Shown: positions 1 through 9,685 of the stretch, piece by piece
Numbering within the stretch: position 1 is the stretch's first letter
Layout: each line of letters opens with the position of its first letter
Source: Pseudomonas aegrilactucae
GTDB taxonomy: Bacteria > Pseudomonadota > Gammaproteobacteria > Pseudomonadales > Pseudomonadaceae
Reading direction: 5' to 3'
Length of the DNA stretch: 54,851 bases
NCBI RefSeq assembly: GCF_019168305.1
Contig: NZ_JAHTBI010000085.1
Span: 1-54,851, forward strand
The notes under the pieces: generated by a model
Databases searched by the model: none
Told to the model about the DNA's origin: nothing
The model's input: only the letters and a program-made list of their open reading frames with translations
Program-made: the position numbers and the translations under genes

Positions 1-274
1 CCTGCGGGCAGAAACCGATATATGCAGGCGCCGAACATCCGCTTCTGGCCGAAGGCCGTGGGAGCTGGCTTGCCAGCGAAAGGGGGCGCAGCGCCAGTGA
101 ACTCAGTGCACGCGGTATGCCTCGTGCACCGTGCAGTGCAGGGTTTGCGACCGCTTCGCGCTCGTTCGCTGGCAAGACCAGCTCCCACGCCCTGCGGGCA
201 GAAACCGATATATGCAGGCGCCGAACATCCGCTTCTGGCCGAAGGCCGTGGGAGCTGGCTTGCCAGCGAAAGGG
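1..274. repeat. REP array with an 84-bp direct duplication
   Basis: Bases 1-84 recur without a mismatch at 191-274 (offset 190). Each copy ends in a REP core (59-82 and 249-272, reading GTGGGAGCTGGCTTGCCAGC). An inverted core lies at about 166-189. The layout is core, spacer, inverted core, spacer, core, the usual form of P. putida REP clusters, which arise by local duplication and can fold into cruciforms. The first copy may begin before the window. Nothing coding is supported here; the short open frames are shadows of the repeat. Confidence 0.85.
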
Positions 275-287
275 CTGCAGCACCGTA

Positions 288-460
288 TCAGTTGGCCTTG
301 GCCACCCACGCATTGAAGCGCTGCTCCAGATCCTCGCCATGGTTGACCCAGAACTCGCTGTCCATCAGGACCTGATCGAAGAGCTGGTGCCGCTCAAGCT
401 GGTCAGCGGCCTGACCACCTCGGCGATTGCCGAGGAACTGGCGGTGGCTGCGCTTCAATG
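288..460 (-). pseudogene. C-terminal remnant, probably of an ABC transporter substrate-binding protein
   Basis: Reading leftward there is an open stretch without a start codon in a plausible place. It ends in EFWVNHGEDLEQRFNAWVAK plus two residues and a TGA stop at 288-290. That ending resembles the C-terminal helix of polyamine/thiamine-type periplasmic binding proteins (from memory of the family, not a search). Only about 55 residues remain and no upstream part of the gene is present. It sits between two REP clusters, so a deletion between repeats is a reasonable explanation. The family call is uncertain; that it is a fragment is clearer. Confidence 0.4.
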
Positions 461-531
461 TGGCGCATGCGCAGGATGAGCGGATCTACCCGTTGCTGGA
501 ACGGGAAACGGGTTGACTGCGCAGTGACCTT

Positions 532-614
532 TTCGCTGGCAAGCCAGCTCCCACAGGGTTTTCGCTGCCCTCAAGAACCGTGCAGAACCTGTGGGAGCGG
601 GCTTGCCAGCGAGG
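532..614. repeat. Inverted pair of REP cores
   Basis: Two further REP cores face each other at 532-555 (TTCGCTGGCAAGCCAGCTCC...) and 591-614 (GTGGGAGCGGGCTTGCCAGC...). Between them are about 35 bases of spacer. This is the common REP-doublet arrangement (BIME-like) in P. putida and lies between the decayed remnant at 288-460 and the dehydrogenase at 747. Confidence 0.8.
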
Positions 615-746
615 GAGGCAGCCCAGTCGGCACAAACGCATGATCCGGAGGATCAGGCATGACACCCAGAGGATTGCCGGTGGGCACCCTGCCCCCTCGC
701 GCGGACAATGCGCAGCCTCTACTGTCATTGCATTGCGAGGTTCACC

Positions 747-1799
747 ATGTACACCGCCATCGGCTACGCCGCCCAATCGGCCACCACGCCCCTCGCCCCC
801 ATGACCTTCCAGCGCCGCAGCCCGCGCGCCGACGACGTGGCGATCGAGATCCTCTATTGCGGCGTGTGCCACTCCGATATCCACCAGGCCCGCAACGAGT
901 GGGGCATCGCCGTCTACCCACTGATGCCAGGCCACGAGATCGTCGGCAAAGTCACCGCTGTGGGCCCAGCGGTCAGCCGCTACCAGGTCGGCGACCTGGT
1001 CGGCGTCGGCTGCATGGTCGACTCCTGCCGCCACTGCGAAGCCTGCGCCGCGGACCTTGAGCAATACTGCCTCGAAGGCCCGACCATGACCTACGCCACC
1101 CCCGACCGGGTGGACGGCAGCAACACCATGGGCGGCTACTCGAGCAGCATCGTGGTCAACCAGCACTTCGTGGTCCGCATCCCCACCGGCATGGACCTGG
1201 CCAGCGCAGCGCCGATCCTGTGCGCCGGCATCACCACCTACTCGCCGCTCAAGCACCACGGCGTCAAGGCAGGGCACAAGGTCGGCATCCTCGGCATGGG
1301 CGGCCTGGGCCACATGGGTATCAAGCTGGCCAAGGCCATGGGCGCCGAAGTCACCCTGTTCACCCGCTCGGCAAGCAAGGCCGAAGAGGCCCGCCGCCAG
1401 GGCGCCGACCACGTGGTGGTGTCGACCGACGCGGCACAGATGGCGGCGGTGGCCGGGCACTTCGACTTCCTGCTCGACACCATCCCGGTGCAGCACGACC
1501 TCAACCCCTACCTCGAAACCCTGAAGTTCGACGGGGTGCACATCCTGGTCGGCCTGATCGAACCGGTGGAGCCACCACTGCACGCCGCCAACCTGGTGCT
1601 CAAGCGCCGCGTACTGGCCGGCTCGCTGATCGGCGGCATCGCCGAAACTCAGGAAGTGCTCGACTTCTGCGCCGAGCACGGCATCAACTGCGACATCGAG
1701 ATGCTCGACATCCAGCACATCAACGAAGCCTACAGCCGCATGATCGCCGGTGACGTGAAGTACCGTTTCGTCATCGACATGGCCACCCTCAAGGCCTGA
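747..1799 (+). CDS. Zinc-dependent NAD(P) alcohol dehydrogenase (YahK/CAD-like MDR)
   Basis: A 350-residue medium-chain dehydrogenase that interconverts alcohols and aldehydes with NAD(P)(H) in the cytoplasm. The catalytic zinc site is intact: CGVCHSD near residue 37 and PGHE near residue 60. The structural-zinc cysteines follow (CRHCEACAADLEQYC), then the Rossmann glycines GMGGLGHMG near residue 188. Length and motifs fit the YahK/cinnamyl-alcohol dehydrogenase group, usually NADPH-linked and broad for aldehydes. ATG 747 was chosen because GCGAGG lies just upstream and the protein then begins with the family-typical MYTAIGYAA; an open frame extends back to 708. It converges with the chemoreceptor at 1810 with a 10-base gap and no clear terminator. 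Substrate cannot be inferred. Confidence 0.92.
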   Translation: MYTAIGYAAQSATTPLAPMTFQRRSPRADDVAIEILYCGVCHSDIHQARNEWGIAVYPLMPGHEIVGKVTAVGPAVSRYQVGDLVGVGCMVDSCRHCEACAADLEQYCLEGPTMTYATPDRVDGSNTMGGYSSSIVVNQHFVVRIPTGMDLASAAPILCAGITTYSPLKHHGVKAGHKVGILGMGGLGHMGIKLAKAMGAEVTLFTRSASKAEEARRQGADHVVVSTDAAQMAAVAGHFDFLLDTIPVQHDLNPYLETLKFDGVHILVGLIEPVEPPLHAANLVLKRRVLAGSLIGGIAETQEVLDFCAEHGINCDIEMLDIQHINEAYSRMIAGDVKYRFVIDMATLKA

Positions 1800-1809
1800 G
1801 GCAGGCGCT

Positions 1810-3693
1810 TCACACGTTGAAGCGCCCCAGCAGGTGGTGCTGCTGCCCCACCTGCTCGACCATCACCGCGCACTGGCTCACCTGAACCTGCGCCCCCTGC
1901 GCCACCTCATGGCTGATGTCGCGCAATGTGGTGGTGTTGCGGTTGATCTCTTCGCTGGTGGCGCTCTGCTGCTCGGCCGCCGTGGCGATCTGCACGTTCA
2001 TGTCGTTGATGCGGGTGATCGCCTGCCGTATGCGCACCAGCATGTCGTTGGCCGCGCCCGCCTCTTCGGCGGTCTTGCTGGCGCTGTCGCGGTTCTGCTG
2101 CATGCGCGACTCGGCGTGCTTCACACCGGACTGCAACTGATCGATCATCTGGCGAATTTCCTGGGTCGACTGCTGGGTACGCGAGGCCAGCGTGCGCACC
2201 TCGTCGGCCACCACTGCAAAACCACGCCCCGACTCGCCAGCCCGCGCCGCCTCGATCGCCGCATTGAGCGCCAGCAGGTTGGTCTGCTCGGCGATGCTGG
2301 TGATCACCGACAGGATCGATTCGATATTGTCGCTGAGCCTGGACAGCTCGTTGATCGCCTGGCCGGTATGGTCCATCTCGCTGGCCAGATGGCGGATCGC
2401 CTCGGTCGAACGCTGTACCACACGCTCACCATCCTCGGCTTCGTCATTCGCAGCGACCGCTGCCTGCGCCGCAGCCTGTGCATTGCGCGCGACGTCCTCG
2501 GCAGTCGAGGCCATCTCCTGCATGGCCGTGGCCAGTTGGTCGAGTTCCTGCAACTGACGCTGCAGGCGACCGTCCGCCTGGTTGGCTTCGGCCGAGGTCA
2601 GGCGAGTGCTTTCACGTACCTGGTCGGCGCTGCCCATGACCTGGCCGATGAGGCTCTGCAGGTTGCCCAGAAACCCGTTGAACTCGCGCGACACCAGTGC
2701 CACTTCGTCATTGCCAGTGGCGGGCAGGCGCCGGGTGAGGTCACCGTCGCCCTGGTTCACTTCGTGGAACGAGCGGTGCAGCAGGTCCAGCGGCTGCAGC
2801 AGGCGGCGCAGCAGCACGCCCAGCACCACCAGGCTGACCAGCACCCCGAGCAGGGTCGCCAGCACCGCGCGCCAGCTCAGGCTGTCGGCCTCGGCCATGA
2901 CGATGCGGTTGTCCAGCACCACGCCGATGTACCAGTCCATGCCGGCCAGGTTGCTCAGCGGGGTGAACGACACCAGCAGCTCGCGGTCGCCGGCCTTGAG
3001 CGTCTGCAACCGATTTTCCAGCGCCGGGCTCTGGCCCTCGAACAGGTCGCTGTAGGGCTTGCCGTTGAACTGGCTGTCGGGGTGGGAAATGATGTTGCCA
3101 CTGCGGCTGAGCAGGAACGCATAGCCGGCACCGTTGAAGTCGAGCGTGTTGACAGCGTCGGCGACGGTCTTGAGGCGAATGTCCCCCCCCAGCACCCCGA
3201 CGACGCGGTCACCGTCCTTGAACCGGGTGACCGCAGAAATCAGCGTCTCGCCGGTGGTGGAGTCGATGTAGGGTTCGGTAAGTACCGCCTTGTCGGCCTG
3301 CTTGCCCAAGTCGAACCAGGGGCGTGTACGTCCGTCCCAGTCGGCCTTGGGTTGCCAGGACGAGGTGTTGCTGATGGGCTTGCCATCGCTTTGCAAGGCA
3401 CCGAAGATCAGGATGAACTCGTCCTTGAGCACGGGACTTTCGATCACCTGCTGGGTCTTCTGCGGGCTGTACTGACCGTCGATGTTCTGCCCTACCAGGC
3501 TCATCAGCTTGAGCTTGGCGTTCAACCAGTTCTCGATCTGCCTGGCCAGGGCGCCGCTCGACTCGGCAATGTTGGCCGACACTTGCTTGTGCAGGGATTC
3601 GCGCACCTGGCTGACTTGGGCCACCGAGAGCAAACCGGTGGTGATGAATAACAGCGTGGCTGCAGCCAGACCCGCCTTGTGAACAATCTTCAT
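1810..3693 (-). CDS. Methyl-accepting chemotaxis protein with dCache_1 sensor
   Basis: A 627-residue transmembrane chemoreceptor. TM1 is at about 8-28, the periplasmic double-Cache sensor at 30-272, TM2 at 275-297, followed by HAMP and the signalling hairpin. The hairpin tip reads EQTNLLALNAAIEAARAGES, which binds CheA/CheW. In the sensor, residues 122-127 read RTRPWF, followed by Y142-x-D144 and D171. This matches the Cache motif that grips the amino and carboxyl groups of amino-acid-type ligands, so an amine or amino-acid ligand is likely, but identity is not determined. It is monocistronic and has its own upstream region (3694-3913), shared divergently with the ECF sigma gene. Confidence 0.93.
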   Translation of the reverse strand: MKIVHKAGLAAATLLFITTGLLSVAQVSQVRESLHKQVSANIAESSGALARQIENWLNAKLKLMSLVGQNIDGQYSPQKTQQVIESPVLKDEFILIFGALQSDGKPISNTSSWQPKADWDGRTRPWFDLGKQADKAVLTEPYIDSTTGETLISAVTRFKDGDRVVGVLGGDIRLKTVADAVNTLDFNGAGYAFLLSRSGNIISHPDSQFNGKPYSDLFEGQSPALENRLQTLKAGDRELLVSFTPLSNLAGMDWYIGVVLDNRIVMAEADSLSWRAVLATLLGVLVSLVVLGVLLRRLLQPLDLLHRSFHEVNQGDGDLTRRLPATGNDEVALVSREFNGFLGNLQSLIGQVMGSADQVRESTRLTSAEANQADGRLQRQLQELDQLATAMQEMASTAEDVARNAQAAAQAAVAANDEAEDGERVVQRSTEAIRHLASEMDHTGQAINELSRLSDNIESILSVITSIAEQTNLLALNAAIEAARAGESGRGFAVVADEVRTLASRTQQSTQEIRQMIDQLQSGVKHAESRMQQNRDSASKTAEEAGAANDMLVRIRQAITRINDMNVQIATAAEQQSATSEEINRNTTTLRDISHEVAQGAQVQVSQCAVMVEQVGQQHHLLGRFNV

Positions 3694-3913
3694 GCCTGCA
3701 CTCCGTGCACTAACTGAACGCCAAAGGGCATCCTAGACAGGTTTGATGGCCATATGCAATCAACGATTCGGTGATTCGCATGGGCTTTTGTCAGGGTTTT
3801 CATTGGCCTACCGCAGTAATGCCCTACGCCTCAGCGCAAAAAAACGACACTTGCCTACGAGCCACCTGCCCCACTACCATTGTTAATACTTCTCAATTGC
3901 AAAAAAATAGTCG

Positions 3914-4432
3914 ATGAGCGATAGCGTGCCAGTGCCCGATGCACCTCACCTGCACACCGTCCAGGCCCTGTACAGCGGACACCACGGCTGGCTGTACGCC
4001 ACGCTGCGCAAGCGATTGGGCAACGCCATGGATGCCGCCGACCTGGCGCAGGATACCTTCGCACGCATCCTGGCTTCGCGGGTCACGGTGATCGAGCACC
4101 CACGCGCCTACCTGAGCTGCGTGGCCAAGGGCCTGCTGGTCAACTGGTACCAGCGCAAGACCCTGGAGCGCGCCTACCTGGAGGCGCTGGCACGCCTGCC
4201 AGCTCCCGAGGCGCCGTCACCCGAGGTGCGCTGGCTGGTCCTGGAAACCCTGCACGAGATCGACGCCATGCTCGACACCCTGCCGGCACCAGTGCGACGG
4301 GCGTTCCTGCTGTCGCAGCTCAGCGGCCTCAAATACGACGACATCGCACTGCAACTGGGCGTATCGCTGATCACCGTCAAGCGCTACATGAAGCAGGCCT
4401 TCGTGCAGTGCCTGATGCGGGTGCAGGCATGA
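3914..4432 (+). CDS. FecI-family ECF sigma factor
   Basis: A 172-residue group-4 sigma factor that would direct RNA polymerase to the downstream receptor gene. Region 2 lies at about residues 12-75 (DAADLAQDTFARIL is the typical sigma-2 helix). Region 4 is at about 115-165, with the helix-turn-helix YDDIALQLGVSLITVKRYMK. It overlaps the FecR gene by ATGA, so the two are translationally coupled. Sigma, FecR and a TonB receptor with an STN domain form a cell-surface signalling cascade for a ferric siderophore. No good ribosome site precedes ATG 3914. The upstream AT-rich stretch at 3879-3899 is only a poor match to a Fur box, though iron repression is expected for this family. Confidence 0.93.
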   Translation: MSDSVPVPDAPHLHTVQALYSGHHGWLYATLRKRLGNAMDAADLAQDTFARILASRVTVIEHPRAYLSCVAKGLLVNWYQRKTLERAYLEALARLPAPEAPSPEVRWLVLETLHEIDAMLDTLPAPVRRAFLLSQLSGLKYDDIALQLGVSLITVKRYMKQAFVQCLMRVQA

Positions 4433-5391
4433 GCGCGCCCGTACCGGCGCAGGTACTCGAAGAAGCTGCCGAGTGGCTGATGCGCATGAGTGAAAGCGAA
4501 CTCGCCCCTGACGAGCACGCCGAATGGGAACAGTGGCGGCGCAGCAGCCCGGCGCGCAGCGATGCCTGGGCGCGGGCGCAGGTGCTGCAGGCCAAGCTCG
4601 GCGGGCTGCCCTCGAGCGTGGCGATGTCGGCGCTGGAGCGCCCCGACAGCCCGCAGCGGCGCGTGGCGCTGGGCAAGCTGGCGGCCTTGCTGGCGCTGCT
4701 GCCTGCGGGGTGGGCCAGCTGGAAGCTGGCCGAGGTGCAGGGCTGGTCGGCCGACTACCACACTGGGGTGGGTCAGCAGCGCGAGCTGACCCTGGCGGAC
4801 GGCTCGCAGCTTACGCTGAACACCGCTACCGCCATCGACGTGCGCTTCGACGCCGGGCAGCGTCTGGTGCGCTTGCGCCAAGGCGAAATCCTGGTGCAGA
4901 CGGCGCCAGACACCTCGCCGCTGGCACGGCCGTTCGTGGTCAGCACCGACCAGGGCCGCATGCAGGCCCTGGGCACGCGGTTCAGTGTGCGCGAATGGCC
5001 GGCGCGTACGCAGTTGGCGGTACTGGAGGGTGCGGTGCGGGTTGACCTGGCGCGGCAGCCTTCGGCCAGCGCTCGGGTGATCACGGCCGGGCAACGCAGC
5101 GATTTCACCGACCATGACTTCGGGCCGCTGCAGGCGGTGGACGCTTCGGTCAGCGCCTGGGCCCAGGGCATGCTGATGGCCGACAACCTGCCGTTGGCGG
5201 AGTTGGTGGCAGAGCTGGGGCGCTATCGCCACGGTTTTGTACGCTGCGACCCGGCAATTGCCCAGGTGCGGGTGTCCGGGGCATTTCCGATCAGCGACAG
5301 CCAGCGCACCCTGGCGATGCTGGTGCAGACCTACCCGGTGGTGGTCAGCGGGCATCTGAACGGGTACTGGATCACCTTGTCGGCGGCGTGA
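4429..5391 (+). CDS. FecR-family anti-sigma / sigma regulator
   Basis: A 320-residue FecR-like protein. The N-terminal cytoplasmic part (about 1-45, DUF4880, EEAAEWLMRM...) binds the sigma factor. A hydrophobic segment near residues 78-95 (LAALLALLPAGWASW) is the single membrane span. The FecR domain in the periplasm (about 115-215) and a DUF4974/STN-like C-terminus receive the signal from the receptor's STN domain. The start at 4429 overlaps the sigma stop, which fixes the start better than the in-frame ATG at 4408. It belongs to one operon with the preceding sigma gene; the receptor follows after 111 bases. Confidence 0.93.
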   Translation: MSAPVPAQVLEEAAEWLMRMSESELAPDEHAEWEQWRRSSPARSDAWARAQVLQAKLGGLPSSVAMSALERPDSPQRRVALGKLAALLALLPAGWASWKLAEVQGWSADYHTGVGQQRELTLADGSQLTLNTATAIDVRFDAGQRLVRLRQGEILVQTAPDTSPLARPFVVSTDQGRMQALGTRFSVREWPARTQLAVLEGAVRVDLARQPSASARVITAGQRSDFTDHDFGPLQAVDASVSAWAQGMLMADNLPLAELVAELGRYRHGFVRCDPAIAQVRVSGAFPISDSQRTLAMLVQTYPVVVSGHLNGYWITLSAA

Positions 5392-5502
5392 CCCGCGATG
5401 GGCCCCAGCAGAAAAAAAACATCGATAGGCGTGATACTTTTTCCATTCTCGACTGGCAAGGGATATCAGCACTCCCACCTCGTCGAAAGGGTCCACCTTC
5501 CA

Positions 5503-7917
5503 TGTTCATTGCACGCCCCCTGCCTGGCGCCATCCGCGCCGCCCTGCTGAGCCTTGCCCTGGCCGCTGTCGCCAGCCCGCTCAGCCACGCCGCCAGCCCA
5601 CAGCCACGGGACGCCCACACCAGCCGCGACTACCAGATCGCGCCCGGCCCGCTGGGCGCCACCCTGTCGCGCTTCGCCGTGGAGGCCGGCATCGCCCTGT
5701 CGTTCCAGCCGGCCCTCACCGACGGCCGGAACAGCCCGGGGCTGGCCGGCCACTATTCGGTCAGCGACGCCATCGAGCACCTGCTGCAGGGTAGCGGCCT
5801 CGAACTGCAGGCCCGCAGTGACGGCAGCTTCACCCTGGCCCCGCGCAGCGACACCAGCGCCGCAGGCCTGACCCTGGAGGCCACCACCGTCAGCGCCGCC
5901 CCAGGACGCAGCAGCGACCTGCCCTCCGAATACACCGGCGGCCAGGTGGCCCGTGGCGGCCGCCTGGGCCTGCTGGGCAACACCGACGTGATGGACGCCC
6001 CCCTTCAGTGTCAGCAACTACACCTCGACCTTGATCCAGGACCAGCAGGCGGTGACCGTGGCCGACGTGCTGGAACGTGATTCCTCGGTACGCTCCACCG
6101 GGCAGACCGGCGGCATCGTCGACTCGTTCTTCATTCGCGGCTTCCCCATCGGCGAAGGCAACCTGGGCGAACTGGCCTTCGACGGCGTGTACGGCGTAGC
6201 CCCCAACTACCGCGTGTTCACCGAGTATGCCGAGCGCATCGAGGTGATCAAGGGCCCCGGCGCGCTGCTCTACGGCATGTCGCCCAACAGCGGCGTGGGC
6301 GGCGTGATCAACGTGGTGCCCAAGCGCGCGCTGGACCAGGACCTGACCCGCTTCACCGCCAGCTACGCCAGCGACGCGCACTTGGGCGGGCATGTGGATG
6401 TGAGCCGACGCTTCGGTGATGAACGCCAGTTTGGTGTGCGCATCAACGGCAGCACCCAGCAAGGCGACACCGCCATCGACAAGCAGTCGCGTGAAGTGGA
6501 TGTCGGCGCCATCGCGCTGGACTACCGTGGCGAGCGCCTGCGTGCCAGCCTCGACCTGATCAGCCAGGTCGAGGAATTCGATGCACCCTCGCGCCCCTTC
6601 CAGGTCGCGCGCGGCATCGAGGTGCCCTCTGCCGCCAACGGCCGCAGCAACGTGACCCAGGACTGGGGCTGGTCCGAAACCCGTGACAAGGCTGCGTTGC
6701 TCAGCCTGGAGTACGACCTCAACGACGCCCTGAGCGTGTTCGCCCATGCCGGTGGCGGTCGGTCCGACGTGGCGCGCCTGTCCGACCAGTTGCCGACCCT
6801 GCTCAATGACGCCGGCGATACCTCGGCCATCCCCGGCTATTACAAGTTCGAAGTCGAGCGCTATACCGTCGACGCCGGCGCGCGCCTGCAGTTCGAGACC
6901 GGCCCCATTCACCACAGCACCAGCCTGCAGGCCACCCGCTACCGCGACGAGCTGTCACGCGGGATCCTCTCCGGCCCGCCGATCCTGTCGAACCTGTACC
7001 ACCCCAGCGACCGGCCCAGGCCGTCGATCGCCACACCCGACGCCCTCAAGGTGTCGGCCACCGAACTCTCCGGCGTGGCCCTGGCCGATACCCTGTCGGT
7101 ACTCGACGAGCGCCTGCAGCTGACCCTGGGCCTGCGCAACCAGCGCATCGAGTCGAACAACTACAACCCTGCCGGCGCCGTCACCACGCGCTACGACCAG
7201 AGCGAAACCACCCCGATGGCAGGGGTGGTGATCAAGCCGTGGGAGCATGTGTCGCTCTACTACAACTACATCGAAGGCCTGAGCAAGGGCGACACCGCGC
7301 CGGCCACCGCAGACAATGCCGGGGCGATTTTCGCGCCCTACATTTCGCGCCAGCAGGAAGTCGGCGTGAAGGTCGACTACGGCACCTTCACCTCGACCCT
7401 GAGCCTGTTCCAGATCAAGAAACCCAGCGGCGAGCTGGCCAACGGTGTGTTCTCGGTGCAGGGCGAGCAACGCAACCGCGGCGTGGAGCTCAACCTGTTC
7501 GGTGAAGTGGCCGAGGGCACACGCCTGCTGGGCGGGGTCACGCTGCTGGATGCCGAGCTGACCAAGAGCGGCACCGCCGCCAACCGCGGCAACACACCGG
7601 TGGGCGTACCCCAGGTGCAGGCCAACCTGTGGGCCGAATGGGACACTCCCTGGGTCGAGGGCCTGACCCTCACCAGCGGCGCCCTCTACACCGCCAGCCA
7701 GTACGTGGACCAGGCCAATACCCAGGAACTCGACCCCTGGACCCGCTTCGACGTGGGCGCACGCTACAGCACCCGCATCGCGCAGCACCCCACCACGTTC
7801 CGCGCCACGCTGCAGAACGTGTTCGACCGCGAGTACTGGTCGGGCGTGGCGTCCTACGGCGCAATCTCGCTGGGCGCCCCACGCGCCTTGCAGCTGTCGG
7901 CCAGCGTCGACTTCTGA
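5503..7917 (+). pseudogene. TonB-dependent siderophore receptor/transducer, frameshifted at a C6 run
   Basis: This encodes a FecA/FpvA-type outer-membrane receptor, about 804 residues if read through. The signal peptide covers about 1-30 (ending SHA). An STN signalling domain at about 42-105 (DYQIAPGPLGATLSRFAVEA) marks it as the transducer partner of the FecI/FecR pair upstream. Plug and 22-strand barrel follow, ending in an aromatic residue (ASVDF). The frame breaks at about 5998-6003: after DVMDAP the correct continuation FSVSNYTS is in the next frame, and removing one C from the C6 run restores it. The second half alone is open from about 6004 to 7917. Either the gene is inactivated, the tract is phase variable, or the sequence has a one-base error. 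Confidence 0.88.
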
Positions 7918-7919
7918 GC

Positions 7920-7955
7920 AAAAAAAACCAGGGCCGCCAAGGCCCTGGTTTTTTT
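7920..7955. terminator. Bidirectional rho-independent terminator
   Basis: Perfect 8-bp stem CCAGGGCC (7928-7935), loop GCCAA, GGCCCTGG (7941-7948), with A8 on the left and T7 on the right. It serves both the receptor gene (plus) and the permease gene (minus), which converge here. Confidence 0.95.
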
Positions 7956-7972
7956 GTCGGCGGGGTTACCCG

Positions 7973-9388
7973 TCAGTTTTTAAGCTGCTTGGCCGCACGA
8001 ATGTGCATGTAGCCGCCCATCAGCGCCACGACTGCCGCCGCCGCACCGGTGGAAATCACCAGCACCTGGTAGTCCGGCACGAAGGCCATGGTCACCAGGC
8101 AGCCGATGATGAACACGATCACCAGGTAGGTCAGCCATGGGAACAACCACATTTTCAGGCGGATCTGCTTGCCCTCGGCTTCCAGCTTGCGGCGCATCTT
8201 CAGTTGCGAGAAGGCAATCACCAGGTACACCAGCAAGGCGATCATGCCGGTGGTGTTCATCAGCACATCCAGCACGTCTTTTGGCCGCAGGGTGTCGCTG
8301 AAGTTGATCAGGGCCACGAACACTGCCACCGAGCACGAACCGATGATGGCGAACACCGGCACGCCGGTACCGGCACGGGTGATCTTGAAGAACGACGGCG
8401 CATCGCCACGGGTCGACAGCGAGAAGAGCATGCGCGAGGCGGTGTAGTGCGCCGAGATCAGGCAACTGCTCACCGAGGTCAGCACCACGAAGTTCATCAC
8501 CAGTTCTGCGCCCGGAATACCCAGCAGTTCCAGGGTACGACGGTACGAGCCGTAGCCCGACTGGCCCATCAGCGGGTCGTTCCACGGCACCAGGGCAACG
8601 ATCAGGAAGATCGAGCCGACATAGAACAGGCACACACGCCACACCACCGAATTGGTGGCCTTGACGATCTGTTCGGACGGGTTCTTCGATTCGGCGGCCG
8701 CGATGGTGACGATTTCGGCGCCCAGGAAGGCGAACATCACCCCGAGCATGGCCACCACCACAGCCTCCATGCCGTTGGGCATGAAGCCCTGGGCCGTAAG
8801 GTTACTCAGGCCGTGGACCTCACCGGTGGGCCACAGGTTGACCACTGCCATGCCGCACACCACAAGGAAGCATATGATCGCCACCACCTTTATCAGCGCG
8901 AACCAGAATTCGAACTCCCCATAGTGCTTGACGTTGAAGAAGTTGACGCTGATCAGCACCAGGGTGGTGGCCAGCACGAACACGTTGACGCTGACCGACG
9001 GGAACCAGCCGTGCAGGATCTTGCCGGCGACGTAGGCTTCCCAGGCCATCAGGATCACCCAGAACCACCAGTACAGCCAGCCGATGGTGAAGCCCGCCCA
9101 GCGCCCGATGGCGCGCTCGGCATAGGTGGAGAAGGAGCCGGTGTCTGGCGAGGAAGTGGCCATTTCACCCAGCATGCGCATGATCAGCACCACCAGGATG
9201 CCACCGGCCAGGTACGCCAGGATGGCCGCGGGGCCTGCGCTGTGGATCACGCTCCCCGAGCCCACGAACAGTGCACCGCCGATCACCCCGGCGATGGACA
9301 TCATGGTCAGGTGGCGCGACTTGAGCGAAGCGCTAAGCTTGCTCTCGTGCTCCACCTTGGAGGCTGTGGAATTGGATGTTGCGTCCAT
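7973..9388 (-). CDS. Amino-acid permease of the APC family, GABA-permease-like
   Basis: A 471-residue inner-membrane permease with about 12 hydrophobic segments. The first helix carries the APC signature SIAGVIGGALFVGSGSVI, and E/W-rich segments (GWLYWWFWVILMAWEAYVAG) follow the GabP/AroP/CycA pattern. Such proteins import amino acids with protons. GABA or a related omega-amino acid is the nearest guess from sequence style. ATG 9388 is preferred because AAGGGG precedes it (minus strand); the open frame extends to 9427. The gene is divergent from a MocR-type regulator, as often seen for GabR-like control of amino-acid transporters, but no gabT/gabD genes are present. It ends at the shared terminator at 7920-7955. 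Confidence 0.9.
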   Translation of the reverse strand: MDATSNSTASKVEHESKLSASLKSRHLTMMSIAGVIGGALFVGSGSVIHSAGPAAILAYLAGGILVVLIMRMLGEMATSSPDTGSFSTYAERAIGRWAGFTIGWLYWWFWVILMAWEAYVAGKILHGWFPSVSVNVFVLATTLVLISVNFFNVKHYGEFEFWFALIKVVAIICFLVVCGMAVVNLWPTGEVHGLSNLTAQGFMPNGMEAVVVAMLGVMFAFLGAEIVTIAAAESKNPSEQIVKATNSVVWRVCLFYVGSIFLIVALVPWNDPLMGQSGYGSYRRTLELLGIPGAELVMNFVVLTSVSSCLISAHYTASRMLFSLSTRGDAPSFFKITRAGTGVPVFAIIGSCSVAVFVALINFSDTLRPKDVLDVLMNTTGMIALLVYLVIAFSQLKMRRKLEAEGKQIRLKMWLFPWLTYLVIVFIIGCLVTMAFVPDYQVLVISTGAAAAVVALMGGYMHIRAAKQLKN

Positions 9389-9685
9389 CAGTAGTCTACC
9401 CCTTGTTTTTCTTTTTCCTGCGAACACGCACTACCGGCAATTGCCGGGCTGCGATGCTCGTCAGTGTCTGATTGTGTACGGGATGGATCGCACAACCCGG
9501 CAGGCGGCAAGTGGCCTTGAGGGTCTGCAATCGTGCTGTGCACGCCAGGGGCTGGCCCTGTGCGCGATTGATCTGGCCTCTCAACATGCTTTAGCTGGCG
9601 ATAACAGACCCCTAATGTAAAAATGTACGACACAGAGAGCCATGCACAGCGCCGTGAAATATGCACTGCACTGTACAGGCCGCCG

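Noticed and set aside
448..516. Plus-strand piece reading LRFNVAHAQDERIYPLLERETG, like a hemerythrin C-terminus
   Set aside because: Only 22 residues, overlapping the minus-strand transporter remnant; too short to name.
1834..3651. 605-codon open frame on the plus strand opposite the chemoreceptor
   Set aside because: A shadow of high-GC coding on the other strand; the opposite frame encodes a complete chemoreceptor.
3879..3899. Possible Fur box upstream of the FecI-type sigma gene
   Set aside because: Only about half of the 19 consensus positions fit; expected by function but not supported by sequence.
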